From Chara braunii (taxonomy: Eukaryota; Streptophyta; Charophyceae; Charales; Characeae), in contig BFEA01000295.1 in the NCBI GenBank assembly GCA_003427395.1, forward strand, positions 1,163,540 to 1,189,571: a DNA stretch of 26,032 nucleotides. The letters run 5' to 3'. Positions within the stretch are counted from its first letter, which is position 1. Every line of letters starts with the position of its first letter. Shown here piece by piece: positions 1 to 9,259 of the stretch. A program made the translations under genes and the position numbers. The notes beneath the pieces were generated by a model, which had not been told where the DNA came from, made no database searches, and saw only the letters and a list, made by a program, of their open reading frames with translations.

Positions 1-140
1 GCCTTCTTCTTCGCTGCTGCTGCAGCGTCATCTGCCCGTTTCTTAGTCTCCGCACTCCAGGCCAGCATGCGGGCCTGATAGGCCTCGTCCGCTTCTTTGG
101 GCCTCTGGTCCATGACTGCTGTTTGAGATCTCAACAGCAT
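1..140 (-). CDS. Probable Gag N-terminus of family A LTR retrotransposon (partial, runs off window)
   Basis: The minus strand is open from an ATG at 140-138, with a second in-frame ATG at 113-111, to the window edge. The second start gives a peptide beginning MDQRPKEADEAYQARMLAW, followed by a Lys/Ala-rich stretch (KKRADDAAAAAKKK). Charged, Ala/Lys-rich coiled-coil N-termini of this kind are typical of plant and algal LTR-retrotransposon Gag proteins. The position also fits: it lies downstream, on the same strand, of an LTR (1091-2400) and its primer-binding site, after a leader of about 0.95 kb. Only about 45 codons are visible and there is no diagnostic motif such as a CCHC knuckle, so the call is contextual. 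It could instead be another first ORF of the element. Confidence 0.45.
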   Translation of the reverse strand, partial: MLLRSQTAVMDQRPKEADEAYQARMLAWSAETKKRADDAAAAAKKK

Positions 141-1076
141 AGACCGGTCGGGGCCTGCTGATAAGGTATCCCTTGCTGCTGTCGTGGCTCTGCTGATGTG
201 TCTTGCTGACGTGGCCTGCTGACGTGGCCTGCTGACGTGGCAACTCACCAATGCCGCCGCAGGGGGTACCCGGATTCAAACAGAGACGGTAAGGCGAGAG
301 ATAGCAACAACATAGGTGGGGAGGGGTGGGTGGGATAATCACCGAACTCACACTTCGGTAAGGAGCCACTAATCAATACAGAAAAGTTTGAACTTTGCAA
401 AAAAAATTCAAAAAAATAAAACTCCCAATTTTTGCAAGTTCGGTAGGTCCCCCAACCTCCCTTGAAGTACGAAATGATCACTGAAAACGAAAAAGATTTC
501 GACTTTATACTGCAAATGATTGATATGACTGAACGACAGAATCCCCGAACTGCGAAAAAAATTACGAACTGAAATGACAAATATTAGGATTTATTCCGAT
601 AAGGATATTCACAGTTTGAAAATAATACCGCAGGAGAGTTTTCCCATACTGTTTTTCAGAAACACGAATTTCAGAAAAGACAATATTCCGAATTCCTAAG
701 TATCGGGAGATATTTCCCTTACCGTTTTCAAAAAAACGAATTTCAGAAAAGACAATATTATGAATTTCCAAGTATCGGGAAATGCAACAGGAAATCGAAA
801 CTTTCGAAAAGAAAAATATTCCGGATTTTCAAGAACGAAATTTTGAATTTTCAGAAAAAGAAGAAAATGAAAATTTCAGATGTTGCGATATTGCGATTTT
901 CCTACAACAGAATAGCGAGAAAAATAAAATCCGAGAAAAAACTTTGATTTTCGGTAGTAAGGTCAAGATCGTGATTTTGGGGTCTAACTGGTATGTCCTA
1001 ATCAATCGGAAAAGACTACCTAGCTCTTTAGTCCCCGCACATGTGTCAGATCAGGTAGTCATGATTCACGTGCAAA
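141..1076 (-). other. Untranslated leader of family A element, with a 72-bp direct repeat
   Basis: No credible coding region is visible. The segment nearest the PBS (about 360-1050) is AT-rich. It contains a direct repeat: the segment starting at 665 recurs at 737, a period of 72 bp, with a third degenerate unit after about 795. Small ORFs here are not supported; one plus-strand ORF (782-1156) runs through the PBS and LTR edge and is a by-product. The segment 141-360 is GC-richer and includes a triplicated TGCTGACGTGGC-type motif near 205-241. Confidence 0.5.
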
Positions 1077-1088
1077 GCTCCGATACCA
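1077..1088 (-). other. Primer-binding site, tRNA-iMet-like
   Basis: On the minus strand, two bases after the LTR ends in ...TAACA, the sequence reads TGGTATCGGAGC. The usual initiator-Met primer-binding site in plant LTR elements begins TGGTATCAGAGC, so 11 of 12 positions agree. The site sets the polarity: LTR 1091-2400 is a 5' LTR read leftward, and the element body continues toward position 1. Confidence 0.65.
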
Positions 1089-1959
1089 ATTGTTACATGC
1101 ACAAATATGTGATGTTTGTAATAACCGAGGAACTGCAATGTGACGAAAAGGACTGAAATGAACAATGCGGTGAGAGTAGAATCTCGACAGACAATGTGCA
1201 TTCTCATACATACAAAAGTGTTGAATAGCGCAGGGAAGACTTAGATACAAAGACTGACCTGACAAAGACTGACCTTACACACGTAGTAGCAAGTAGCGAA
1301 ACAGACTGCTAGAATGTTGATAACTAGTCCAACCGATGGTTGAACTCAGACCAAACATGCATCGTACCCCTCACCAGGTGTGAAGGAGCCTGGCGCTGCA
1401 CACAGGAAGAAAGCGCCAGGTCCAGACATGCATAGACGAAGAGGTAANGATCANACGAAAGGAGGGAGGAAGATGGGAGTGTCGTTAACACCAAGTCTTT
1501 GTCACCGATCCCAAATAACCCCTCATTGCCATGTCTGAATCCCAAAAAGTCGAGTCTTGGATCCNATATCACCAAGCTCGGTATCTCTTCTCTCGCNGTC
1601 NGCAAATGCAGTGAAGTCAAGGGTTGAGAGGGAGAGAAGGAGATGGTGGACTGAGAAGAAGAGGAAGAAGAACTCTCTCTCTCTCACTGTTACGAACCAG
1701 ATACTAACCTGTGATGTGGCGCTGTGCTGCAGGTACCTTGAAGACGAAGCTGGAGCAACGGCGCTGCAGGTAGGTACCCCTGGCCTCTGCCCAAGCTCTC
1801 TCTCTCTCTCTCTACCACTAGCCTAGCTATGGCGCCCAGCGCCGAAGGCTACTAGCTAACGCTACCACTACTATAACGCAGCGCTCCCTCCAGAGGGCTG
1901 CTCCCGAATCCTGAAGACTACAACTGCTGACTGCCTCCCTCCTGTAGGGCGGGCCAGTC

Positions 1960-1966
1960 CTTTATA
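1960..1966 (-). promoter_or_regulatory. TATA box of family A LTR (U3/R boundary)
   Basis: The minus strand reads TATAAAG here, about 435 nt from the LTR 5' end. The inverted copy of the LTR has the same heptamer at 25617-25623, about 455 nt from its own start. Position and conservation in both copies support a core promoter. Transcription would start some 25-35 nt downstream, near 1930. Confidence 0.6.
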
Positions 1967-2059
1967 GTGCTGGCCCGTGCAGGAGGCTGGTCGTGCCAAT
2001 GCCCTATGCGCTGGAGGCCGCTCTTGCCAATGCCTCCCTGGCCTAGACCCAGCGGAAGC

Positions 2060-2275
2060 TTCCAGGCAAGAGCCTGGAAGTTTCCCTGTAGGGAAACAGG
2101 CCGGGGCCTGTAGGCCCTGTCAGAAGGAAGCTTCGTGGCAAGAGCCTGGAAGTTTCCCTGTAGGGAAATAGGCTGGGGCCTGTAGGCCCTGTCAGAAGGA
2201 AGCTTCCAGGCAAGAGCCTGGAAGTTTCCCTGTAGGGAAACAGGCTGGAGCCTGTAGGTCCTTTCTCGGGCTGTA
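2060..2275 (-). repeat. Tandem 72-bp double-hairpin repeat, about 3 units, in U3
   Basis: Three units of about 72 bp each carry two adjacent palindromes: TTCCAGGC-AAGA-GCCTGGAA (8-bp stem, 4-nt loop) and GTTTCCC-TGTA-GGGAAAC (7-bp stem). The middle unit has lost part of the first stem. Because 72 is a multiple of three, the minus strand keeps an ORF through the array (165 codons over 1918-2415). That is a consequence of the repeat period, not evidence of a protein. The inverted LTR at 25209-25572 has about five units. Confidence 0.8.
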
Positions 2276-2500
2276 AGGCTGAACCGTCGGCGAGGCCTGT
2301 AAGCCTTGGATATAAGGCTTAAAGCCCGAAATTCAGGTTTTTGGCCTGAACGACGTCGGGCCTGCAAAATGGCCCGTGTGTGCATGTGCATCATGTAACA
2401 ATCGCCCTTATCCACCGGGCCGAATCAAAAGTTCGGCCCGATTCCAGCGCGCAGCGGAACACTACCTCCCCCCGCGGGCCCACCTCGCTTAAGGGGTAAG

Positions 2501-2557
<57 letters not shown>
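2501..2557. repeat. (TAA)n microsatellite
   Basis: This is an uninterrupted trinucleotide ATA/TAA run of about 19 units, in gene-free DNA just beyond the family A LTR. Confidence 0.95.
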
Positions 2558-2561
<4 letters not shown>

Positions 2562-3100
2562 CAATGATACTAATACTAATCATTGCAACGAATAAGAGTT
2601 TAAACGATATACAGAAGACCCAGTTGCGAAATCACACAGATGTCCAAGTAGTTGTGTCCAAGCAGAGAAACCATCCATATAGAGCAATACATTGAAGTAA
2701 TGAGCCAATATTCATGTCCGTAGGCCATACCAACACAATTTTCAAAAGTTGCTCGTCTCCGTTCTGACGCCCCTCGCCCCACCTACTTTTTACTATGCTA
2801 GTTAAAACTGTGTTCATTCAATAGGCTCGCTTCGATTCTCACAACCAATGTGCATGATGGGAACACCATAGTCGGCCTCTCGTCGTGCACCAAGTAAGTA
2901 TCTCGTCGTCCTCATCAGACCGGGATAACCCACGCTCGCTTCCTCGCGTTCTCGCTTCTCCTCTCTTTAGCGCTTGAACCCTTATCTCCCTCGCGTTCAT
3001 CCTCCCCTTCATTTCTCTTCTTTAAATGCACGTAGCTATATTTATTGCCGAGATTAAAGTACGGTAGTAATAAAACAATGATAATATTAGTAATAACAAA
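2558..3100. other. Gene-free stretch
   Basis: No coding region, RNA gene or mobile-element end is recognisable. Two overlapping short minus-strand ORFs (2600-2817) have no motif I know. The segment 2920-3010 is a TCGC/CTC-rich low-complexity stretch. Confidence 0.5.
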
Positions 3101-3186
3101 ATAATAATAATAATAATAATGATAATAATAATAATAATAATAATAATAGTAACAATAATACAATAATAGTAACAATAATAATATTA
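3101..3186. repeat. (AAT)n microsatellite, degenerate at its right end
   Basis: An ATA/AAT trinucleotide run is near-perfect to about 3150, then interrupted by GTAACAATAATAC-type units to about 3186. Minus-strand Tyr/Leu homopolymer ORFs across it are by-products. Confidence 0.9.
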
Positions 3187-4118
3187 ATGAAAACCGATGT
3201 ATACAATCGATCTTTCTGGTCTAATACAAGTAGGAGGAGCGTGGGTTTCTTCTTCAGAGAGAAACTCACGGGAGTAGCGACGATCTATCTGCATCTAAAC
3301 ATGTAAGTTTCCCTTCTTTACTTCACCTTTTCTCTTTCTCATTACACAATCCCTTCACACACACTGTAGTGGTGCATTTTCTCCTATTCTAGTGGTAGAT
3401 TCGTTTGATTTGCTCACCCTCTCCGCACACACATACATAGGTGTAGGAGTGCACAATTCCATGTTATTGTAGTAGATTCATCCGAATGTGTTCATTTCGT
3501 CAATGGCAGAAGCGCGAGGTCCATCATGGGGTCAGATCATGCTTACTCACGCATACACTACACTCACGCAAACGCACATAGTAGCAGCGGATATTTTCCA
3601 TATTCTAGTACCGATGAAAGAGTCGAGGAGTGCGCCGCGAGACACGAGGCCTACCTGTTTCTATCTCTTGTTCTCGCTATCGTCATCGTCGTGCTCGGTC
3701 AGGTAAGTATTCTCCCCTCCTCTTTTTCTTTTCTCCTTCCACTCTTTTTCATCTTCTTCTTCTTCTCCTTCTCCTTCTTCTTCCTCTTCTCCCTTCACTA
3801 CTCCTTCTTCTTCTCCCTCTAAATGATAAGGTTCAACGAACCTTTCCACAACATCCCCAATATCAACCCGCCAAGATCACCACGATCCCAACACTTCACC
3901 GAACCATTCAATCGGTAGGGGCGACGACGGTGTGTACAAAGGGCAGGGACGTAATCAGCGCGAGCTGACGACTCACACTTACTGGGCATTCCTCGTTCAA
4001 GATCGATAATTACAACAATCTATCCCTGACACGATGAACCTTAGAAAGGTCACATGGGCCTTTCGACCAGGCAATCGACTCGTTGAATTCATTTGTGTAG
4101 CGCGCATGCAGCCAGGTG
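3187..4118. other. Gene-free stretch with CT-rich tract
   Basis: I find no gene. A strongly CT/TTC-rich pyrimidine tract occupies about 3712-3822. ORFs here are short and low-complexity on both strands. A CAG/GTAAGTAT splice-donor-like motif precedes the tract at 3701-3710, but no exon can be defined. Confidence 0.5.
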
Positions 4119-4137
4119 AGAGCTCTCTCTCTCTCTC

Positions 4138-4190
<53 letters not shown>
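4119..4190. repeat. (CT)n-(CA)25 compound microsatellite
   Basis: A CT run at about 4119-4137 passes into a perfect (CA)25 at 4141-4190. His-Thr and Cys-Val repeat ORFs over it are by-products. Confidence 0.95.
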
Positions 4191-4192
<2 letters not shown>

Positions 4193-4480
4193 CACGTACG
4201 GACGCACATTCCATCGATAGTAAGAGCAAAAACGGAATGAATCTTTCGCTGAAATGTAAAAATATACACTGCCACTTTGTGATTTGCTCATTCTATTGCT
4301 CCTCGCAGCGTACGGCGAGCCGTGGTGCCGGGGCCTTACAAACCCTTTCTCGCTCACATACATGCACATTTTCGCATACTAAAAAGGTGCTGACCGGAAC
4401 AAAACCCGACCTCTTAACCCAGCGGAAGACTTAGATACCAAAGATCCGAGCAGTCAATATTGCAATGCAGCCCCAACATA
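4191..4480. other. Gene-free stretch with a weak relic of family A R-U5
   Basis: No gene is visible. The segment about 4355-4455 resembles the fragment around 4855-4920: a TCTC.CTCACATACAT motif, then GTGC..A, then GGAAGACTTAGATACCAAAGA. It looks like a third, badly decayed relic of the same LTR segment. The resemblance is by eye and weak. Confidence 0.35.
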
Positions 4481-4747
4481 CACCATCATCACCTCATCAT
4501 CATCTCTTCGTCATCGTTGTCACCATCATCAACCCGTCGTCATCATCACCTTTTCATCACCATCATTCCCTCATCATCATTGTCATCATCATCATCATCT
4601 CACCATCATTATCATATCTCCTCCCCTCTCTCTCCTTACTCCCTCTTTCTTAGCTTTCTTCTCATCTCACATTCTCCACGTCCCCTTTCCTTCTCCTTCT
4701 CCTCCCTTCTCTTCAATCTTTCTCGTTCTCCTCTCTCTCTGTCTTTC
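4481..4747. repeat. (ATC)n/(CAT)n low-complexity region followed by CT-rich tract
   Basis: Degenerate CATCAT/ATCATC trinucleotides run to about 4615, then a CT-rich tract to 4747 abuts a family A LTR fragment. The plus-strand His/Ser-rich ORFs are by-products. Confidence 0.85.
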
Positions 4748-5390
4748 TGTTACATGCCCGGATGGGCGATGTACATATAAACCAGGGATCCGCGACGTGA
4801 TGGATGGGTCTGTATGGATAATACGATGCGAGTAGAAACTCGACAGGCAATGTTCATTCTCACACATACATAGAGGTGCCGAATAACGCAAGGAAGACTT
4901 AGATACAAAGACTGACCTGACCGGGACTGACCGTAGCGAGGCAGAATGCTAGAACGCTACTAACTAGTTCAATCAACGATTGAACTCAGACCAAACATAC
5001 CTCGTATCCATCATCAGGTGTGAAGGAGCCTGGCGCTGTACACGGGAAGTAGTGCCAGGTCCTCACATACACAAACGAAGAAGAAGGATTAGATGATCGG
5101 AGGAGGGGAAAGATGGGTATGTTGTCAACACTAGTTCTTGATATAGGTCCCAAATAACCCCCCCATCCGTTCACTGTCTGAATCTCAATGTCGAGTCCGG
5201 ATCTGATGTAGCCAAACTTTACTTGGGAAGAGGAAGAAGAAGATCTTTCTCTCACCGTTACGAGCCAGGTACTCACCTGTGATATTGGCGCGCGCTGTAG
5301 GTACCTTCGCAGACGAAGCTGGAGCAACGGTGTTACGGGTAAGTATTTATGGCTTCCGCCCAGTCTCTCTTCCTCCTTCTCAATCCCTCC
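4748..5390 (-). mobile_element. Truncated family A LTR fragment (R-U5 part)
   Basis: The segment begins TGTTACATG on the plus strand, identical to the edge of LTR 1091-2400, and stays collinear with 1091 to about 1800. Shared stretches include GGAAGACTTAGATACAAAGA, GAACTCAGACCAAACAT, GGTGTGAAGGAGCCTGGCGC and GACGAAGCTGGAGCAACGG. The U3 with hairpins and TATA box is missing. No PBS follows the end; the flank is a CT-rich tract. It is therefore a relic, not a functional LTR. Confidence 0.75.
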
Positions 5391-5556
5391 TCTCTCTCCT
5401 CCTCTATTCTCCTATCTTTTCTTCGATCTTTTCTCTCCTCCTCTTTCTTCAATCTTCCCCTCCCTTCATCTTCGATCTTTCTCTCCTCCTTCTCTCCCTC
5501 ATCCCCCTTTTGATTTTTCTCTCCTTTCTTTCCTTCGACTTCTCTCTCTCCCTCTC
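5391..5556. repeat. CT-rich polypyrimidine tract
   Basis: This is an imperfect CTCCTC/CTTTTCTTC tract between two family A LTR fragments. The Arg/Glu/Lys-rich minus-strand ORFs over it are low-complexity by-products. Confidence 0.85.
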
Positions 5557-5730
5557 GGTCACATCTCCTGTCGGCGATGTACGCAATAGCCGAGGTCCAC
5601 AATGTGACAAAAAGACTGAATGGATAATGCTGTGCAAGCGGAATCTCAACTATCTACGTGCATTCCGATACGTTCAAGATGGTGTTGAATAGCGCAGGGA
5701 AGATTTAGACATAAGACCCGACCTGACCGA
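5557..5730 (-). mobile_element. Second truncated family A LTR fragment, cut by insertion of the giant element
   Basis: Starting at a decayed edge (GGTCACATC for TGTTACATG), this repeats the first 150-170 bp seen at 4748 and 1091, including TGGATAATGC, GTTGAATAGCGCAGGGAAGA and GACCTGACC. It stops at 5730, where the giant LTR begins with TGTCGGGC. The break is best explained by insertion of the giant element into this relic. The remainder would lie beyond the giant element's 3' LTR, outside the window. Confidence 0.65.
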
Positions 5731-6138
5731 TGTCGGGCGGCTCCAATACTACGCCGCCCTTTACTTCCTTTCCGAGGGCACGCAACGAGACCCTCACTCG
5801 ACAGTATTCTACCTGGTCGGGCTTCATTGCGGGCCAAAACTGAACCGACACGGTTACCGACATTTACCGACCATGCGGTGCGACGACACGCCGAAGAACG
5901 GGGCAGCGGTATCTTTGCTCGACGTTATTTCGCGTGACCGGGACACACCGACCATGAGACGGGCCGACACTGCGATCAAGGAGCCTACTTTATCTGGTCG
6001 TGACTCACCGACCATGACGAGGGCCGGCACTGCGGGCAAGGGGTCCATTGGGTTGGTTGAGTCTTCCTCCGAAGGGGCGGTCCCGCTAGGGCGCGGGGTC
6101 CGCCTAGGCCAGAATGAGTGTCGGGGCCAGCCTTTACT

Positions 6139-6145
6139 TATAAGG
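6139..6145 (+). promoter_or_regulatory. Candidate TATA box in family B 5' LTR
   Basis: TATAAGG lies about 410 nt into the LTR, in otherwise GC-rich sequence. It is conserved at 23302-23308 in the 3' LTR. Position and AT contrast fit a U3 core promoter; no transcription evidence is available. Confidence 0.4.
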
Positions 6146-6579
6146 CCAGGCCGAATTTTCCCTTTAGGGGCGGTACCACTACGGCGTGAGGACCGCCTAG
6201 GCGTGGGCAGGCCTGAGACAGGCTCGGGACTAGCCATGGTATCAGGCCGCTGCAGAGGGCCCAGTTTCCTACGAGAAGGCCCTCTCCGCCAGTAGCTTTT
6301 CAAATGCCAAAGCAGGCTCGGGCACAGGCCCTGTACCCGAGCGCTGCAAGTCGCTGGCGGCCTCGGTGCACACATAAGTCGAGGCTCATGCCTCGAAGGG
6401 GGGCCCGGCGGAGTACTTAAGCCGAACTGGGCCCGGGACAAGGACTTCTCACATACACGGTCAGGCGCACGGGAGTGGAGGCGCACGACACAGGCACGAG
6501 GGAGACTGGCGTACCCAGGCGCACGTGCGCACGACTGAGCGGGGCAGAGGAGAACACTGGCGCGTACACGTGGAGACAC

Positions 6580-7140
6580 TTGCGCCCATACGCGCGCACA
6601 CTCGCGCATATCTGCACGCACACGCGCGCACACTCGCGCATATCTGCACGCACACGCGCGCACACTGGACACACCCACACAAACTTCAGCACTACAGATC
6701 GACGAGGGACAAAGCAGCGTGGACTTGCACATATCCGCGCGCACACCGCGCACCCCTGCGCGCATTTGCGTGCACACGTGCGCACACGCGTGCGTATCTG
6801 CGCGCATACGCGCGCTTACTCACGCGGAAAAGCGCGCGCGTGCGCACATTCACGGACGCGCAGGCACCTGCGCACACTCGTGGATCCACGTGCACCTGCG
6901 CACTTGCGGACACGCAGGCACCTGCGTACACTTGCGGACCCGCGTGCACCTGCGCACACTCGAGGACACACGTGCACCTGCGCACACTCGCGGTCACGCG
7001 CGCATGGCGAGGGGGAGTCGCGGGGAGTGGCGCGCACCTGCGCGCACCAGCGCCTCGCAGATCAGGCGGGGGACAGCCACACGTGCGCCCGCGCATCGCA
7101 GATCATGCGGGGGACAGCCACGCGCGCACTCGCGCACACC
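6580..7140 (+). repeat. CpG-rich GCGCACAC-type degenerate repeat region with five 28-bp units
   Basis: The region is built from GCGCACACTCGCGCAT-like words. The segment 6866-7004 contains five head-to-tail units of about 28 bp, each starting ACCTGCGCAC and ending near a GTGC or GGC. The second unit is slightly shorter. The 3' LTR has the same five-unit array at 24003-24142. Ala/Arg/Thr/His ORFs in all frames are by-products. Confidence 0.8.
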
Positions 7141-7774
7141 TGCGCACCATAGATTTGGCGAGGAACAGCCGCGCGCGTACCCGCACACGCGCCGCGCACG
7201 ATAAGCCAGGCGAGGGACACAGTCCTACACACCTCCGCGCTTAGAACGGGATCGGAGACTGGACACCAGCGAACATAGGCGCGCACGCACGCGCTATCTA
7301 GCGGGAGAGGACAGGGGGGGCGCACCAGAGCGTACACGTGGGCGTGTTCCCTCGCATTAGCGGGACCGAACAAGAAGTCGGGCGAGCTGCAAACACACTC
7401 GCGCGCCCGTGCGATCTGTTGGGAAGCTCTCGGGTGGCAGCGCCCGCACTGTCACCTTTATGTGATTGGGCGGGGAACCCGTGCGAGGGTTCACACGCAC
7501 TTGCTCGCCCGCGCACACGTGTGAACACGAAGAGGGACAATCCGCGCGTCTTCGGATGTGGGCGAGGGCCAGCTCATCCGGGCACCACGCAAGGTGGTAT
7601 CTTTGGATACGGGTTTGGGTCACCGGACTTAACTGAGCTACGGAGCGCTAATCGGGCTACCACGCTGAGCCAGGCTACGGAGAGCAGATTGGATGATCAG
7701 ACTTAGCAGGGCTTTTGGGGCACGTTCGGGCACGAGGCGAACCGGGCCTTCTCTCGGACACGGCTGGAACGACG

Positions 7775-8255
7775 AGCACTTTACCGGAAGGGCACCCTGC
7801 CGAAAGGTGCGTTTTACCGGAGGGACACTCTACCGGAAGGGCTCTCTACCGAAGGGGTATTTTACCGAGCAGACACTCTTACCAAGCGAACACTCTACCA
7901 AAGGGGTATTTTATCGAGCGGACACTCTTACCAAGTGAACACTCTACCAAAGGGACTCTTTACCGAAGGGACACATTGTCGGAAGGGACATTATACCGAA
8001 GGGACACTTATCGGAGCGGTACTCTACCTAAGGGACACTTTACCGAAGAGATACTTACCGGAGGGGCGCTCTACCGAAGGGACTCTTTGCCGAAGGGATA
8101 CGTTGCCGGAGGGGACACTATACCGAGGAGACATTTCGCTGAAGGAGCACTTCGCCCAAGGGCACTTTACCAAGCGAGCACTTTTTACCGAGCGGACATT
8201 CTCACCGAGCGGGCACTTTACCGAGGGGGCACTTTTCCGAAGGGGTACTTTTGTG
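7775..8255 (+). repeat. Degenerate tandem array of about 15-bp ACCGAAGGG units
   Basis: Units such as TACCGAAGGGACACT and TACCAAGCGAACACT repeat with variable spacing, alternating ACCGAAGGG and ACCAAGCGA cores. The matching array in the 3' LTR is 24915-25160, which ends abruptly at the family A insertion. Confidence 0.8.
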
Positions 8256-8567
8256 AAGCGGGCTTTCTGAAGAGGTACGACTGAGCGGAGCCTCTCGAGC
8301 AGGTGCTTTTGTGAAGCGGGCCTTTTGAAGAGGTACGACTGAACGGGACTTCTCGAGCAGGTACTTTCGTGAAGCGGGCTCTCTGAAGAGGTACATTTGA
8401 GCCGAGCTTTTCCGAAGAGGTACATCCGAACCTAGCCTTTCCGAAGAGGTACATCCGAACCTAGCCTTTCCGAAGAGGTATATCCGAACCAAGCTTTTCC
8501 GAAGAGGCACATCTGAACCGAGCCTTTCGAAGAGGTACATCTGAACCGAGCCTTTCCGAGGAAGTCC
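8256..8567 (+). repeat. Tandem arrays of about 57-bp and 29-bp units (GAAGAGGTAC core)
   Basis: The segment 8256-8404 holds about 2.5 units of roughly 57 bp, marked by GAAGCGGGC, GAAGAGGTAC and TCTCGAGCAGGT. It passes into about five units of 29 bp, each containing CCTTTCCGAAGAGGTACAT then CCGAACC, up to about 8567. These appear to be amplified derivatives of the neighbouring 15-bp repeat. The corresponding part of the 3' LTR is outside the window. Confidence 0.75.
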
Positions 8568-8897
8568 GCCTGAACTTGGCCGTCCGGAGTGACGTACTCC
8601 TGGAAGGGCGACTCCGCGGAGGTATGGTCACAGTAGATCTGGAGCTCTGGCCCCGATGGGCAAGGGAGGCTACATCTGACACCGAGAGCTCGAGTACGGT
8701 TCCTTGGGATCGACAGGCGCGATACAGGCGTCATCCAATCGGGAGGAGGATAAGGCGACGTCTATTGGCTAGGTCCGTGGGGACTCAGACGGATTTTTCA
8801 GATATTGGAGCGAGATGCACGGCTGAGGCCGGAACTAGTGTTTCACATCCCATCGTTTTGGACTGAATGAAGCCACTTTTTTTATTCCTCCCAGCCA

Positions 8898-8905
8898 GTG
8901 TTTCA
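8898..8905 (+). repeat. Left 8-bp target site duplication (GTGTTTCA) of hAT element
   Basis: GTGTTTCA immediately precedes the left terminal inverted repeat and is repeated exactly at 10403-10410. Bases on either side of the two copies differ, so the match is exactly 8 bp. That is the duplication length of hAT-superfamily elements. Confidence 0.8.
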
Positions 8906-9259
8906 CCATGTTACCGCACGTTCATTGAACGCGCGTTTCACGTTCAAGATTTGAACGCGGTGAACGCGCGTTCAGTGAACGGGGGTAAACGCGTTTGACG
9001 CGTTTGCGCAAGGGGTTGTGCGGGGTGGGGGAGGCCTTTGGGCAGTGGGAGGAGCGGTGGCGGTGCTTGGGGAGGCTGTGGGCAGTGTGAGGAGCGGCGG
9101 TGCTGCTTGGGGGGTACATGGGCCAGTGCCCTAGATGAAAGGGTAAAAAAAAAAAAAAAAAGAATGTGNAAAAAAAAAAAAAAAAGAATGTGCGTGAATT
9201 TGTGTGTGTGTGTGTGTGAATGTATGTGTCTGTGTGTGTGTATGTGTGTGTGTGTGTGT

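Larger units (their letters stand above)
1091..2400 (-). mobile_element. 5' LTR of family A retrotransposon
   Basis: The 1310-bp segment starts TGTTACATG on the plus strand and ends CATGTAACA, giving a perfect 9-bp terminal inverted repeat and canonical TG...CA ends. A second copy in opposite orientation begins at 25162, and truncated copies lie at 4748-5390 and 5557-5730. On the minus strand the U3 (2400 to about 1966) carries an array of 72-bp hairpin repeats and then a TATA box. The rest (about 1935-1091) would be R-U5. A PBS follows directly. Five N bases (1448, 1454, 1565, 1597, 1601) are assembly uncertainty. The other LTR of this copy lies outside the window, so no target duplication can be tested. 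Confidence 0.8.
5731..8897 (+). repeat. 5' LTR of family B (first part, up to the hAT insertion; true 3' end unresolved)
   Basis: The LTR starts TGTCGGGCGGCTCCAA, and the same start recurs at 22884. Collinearity with the 3' LTR runs to about 8011, where that copy is interrupted. By eye, about 8-9 differences, mostly transitions, fall in some 185 aligned bases around 6121-6305 versus 23283-23465. The left copy has an extra 16-bp tandem duplication near 6467. Since the PBS lies at 10586, the LTR probably continues through the hAT target site and ends between about 10410 and 10585; TGACA ends at 10523 and GGCA at 10563. Without the hAT insert that gives an LTR of about 3.3 kb. Long GC-rich ORFs on both strands are not supported as genes. 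Confidence 0.7.

Noticed and set aside
782-1156. Plus-strand ORF of 124 codons
   Set aside because: It crosses the PBS and LTR edge of the minus-strand family A element and has low-complexity Glu/Lys/Phe composition.
1091-2400. Local target-site duplication around the family A LTR as a solo LTR
   Set aside because: Flanking pentamers CCAAT and ATCGC differ, and a PBS follows on the minus strand, so it is a 5' LTR and not a solo LTR.
1918-2415. 165-codon minus-strand ORF with 24-residue repeats, and the 152-codon ORF at 25163-25621
   Set aside because: The 72-bp repeat period is divisible by three, so any frame without a stop in one unit stays open; the two LTRs are open in different frames.
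2600-2817. Two overlapping minus-strand ORFs of about 60 codons
   Set aside because: Short, overlapping in different frames, no recognisable motif, in decayed intergenic DNA.
2501-4780. Tyr/Leu, His/Thr, Cys/Val and Ser/Phe-rich ORFs
   Set aside because: They are translations of microsatellites and pyrimidine tracts.
5854-6807. Long minus-strand ORF (317 codons) and a 140-codon plus-strand ORF (5873-6295) in the family B LTR, with counterparts at 23017-23796 and 22796-23458
   Set aside because: Both strands are open because the DNA is GC-rich. The copies are conserved only because they are LTR twins, and neither shows a known domain. A dN/dS test across many LTRs would be needed to revive either.
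6866-7004. Possible CRISPR-like array (regular 28-bp units)
   Set aside because: Units are contiguous with no unique spacers, lie in a eukaryotic LTR, and no cas genes are present.
6475-7244. Overlapping Ala/Arg/Thr/His-rich ORFs in several frames on both strands
   Set aside because: They are translations of the GCGCACAC repeat region; composition follows the repeat, with no domain.
8576-8866. 96-codon ORF in the family B LTR
   Set aside because: Unremarkable length for GC-rich DNA, opposed by ORFs on the other strand, and no domain recognised.
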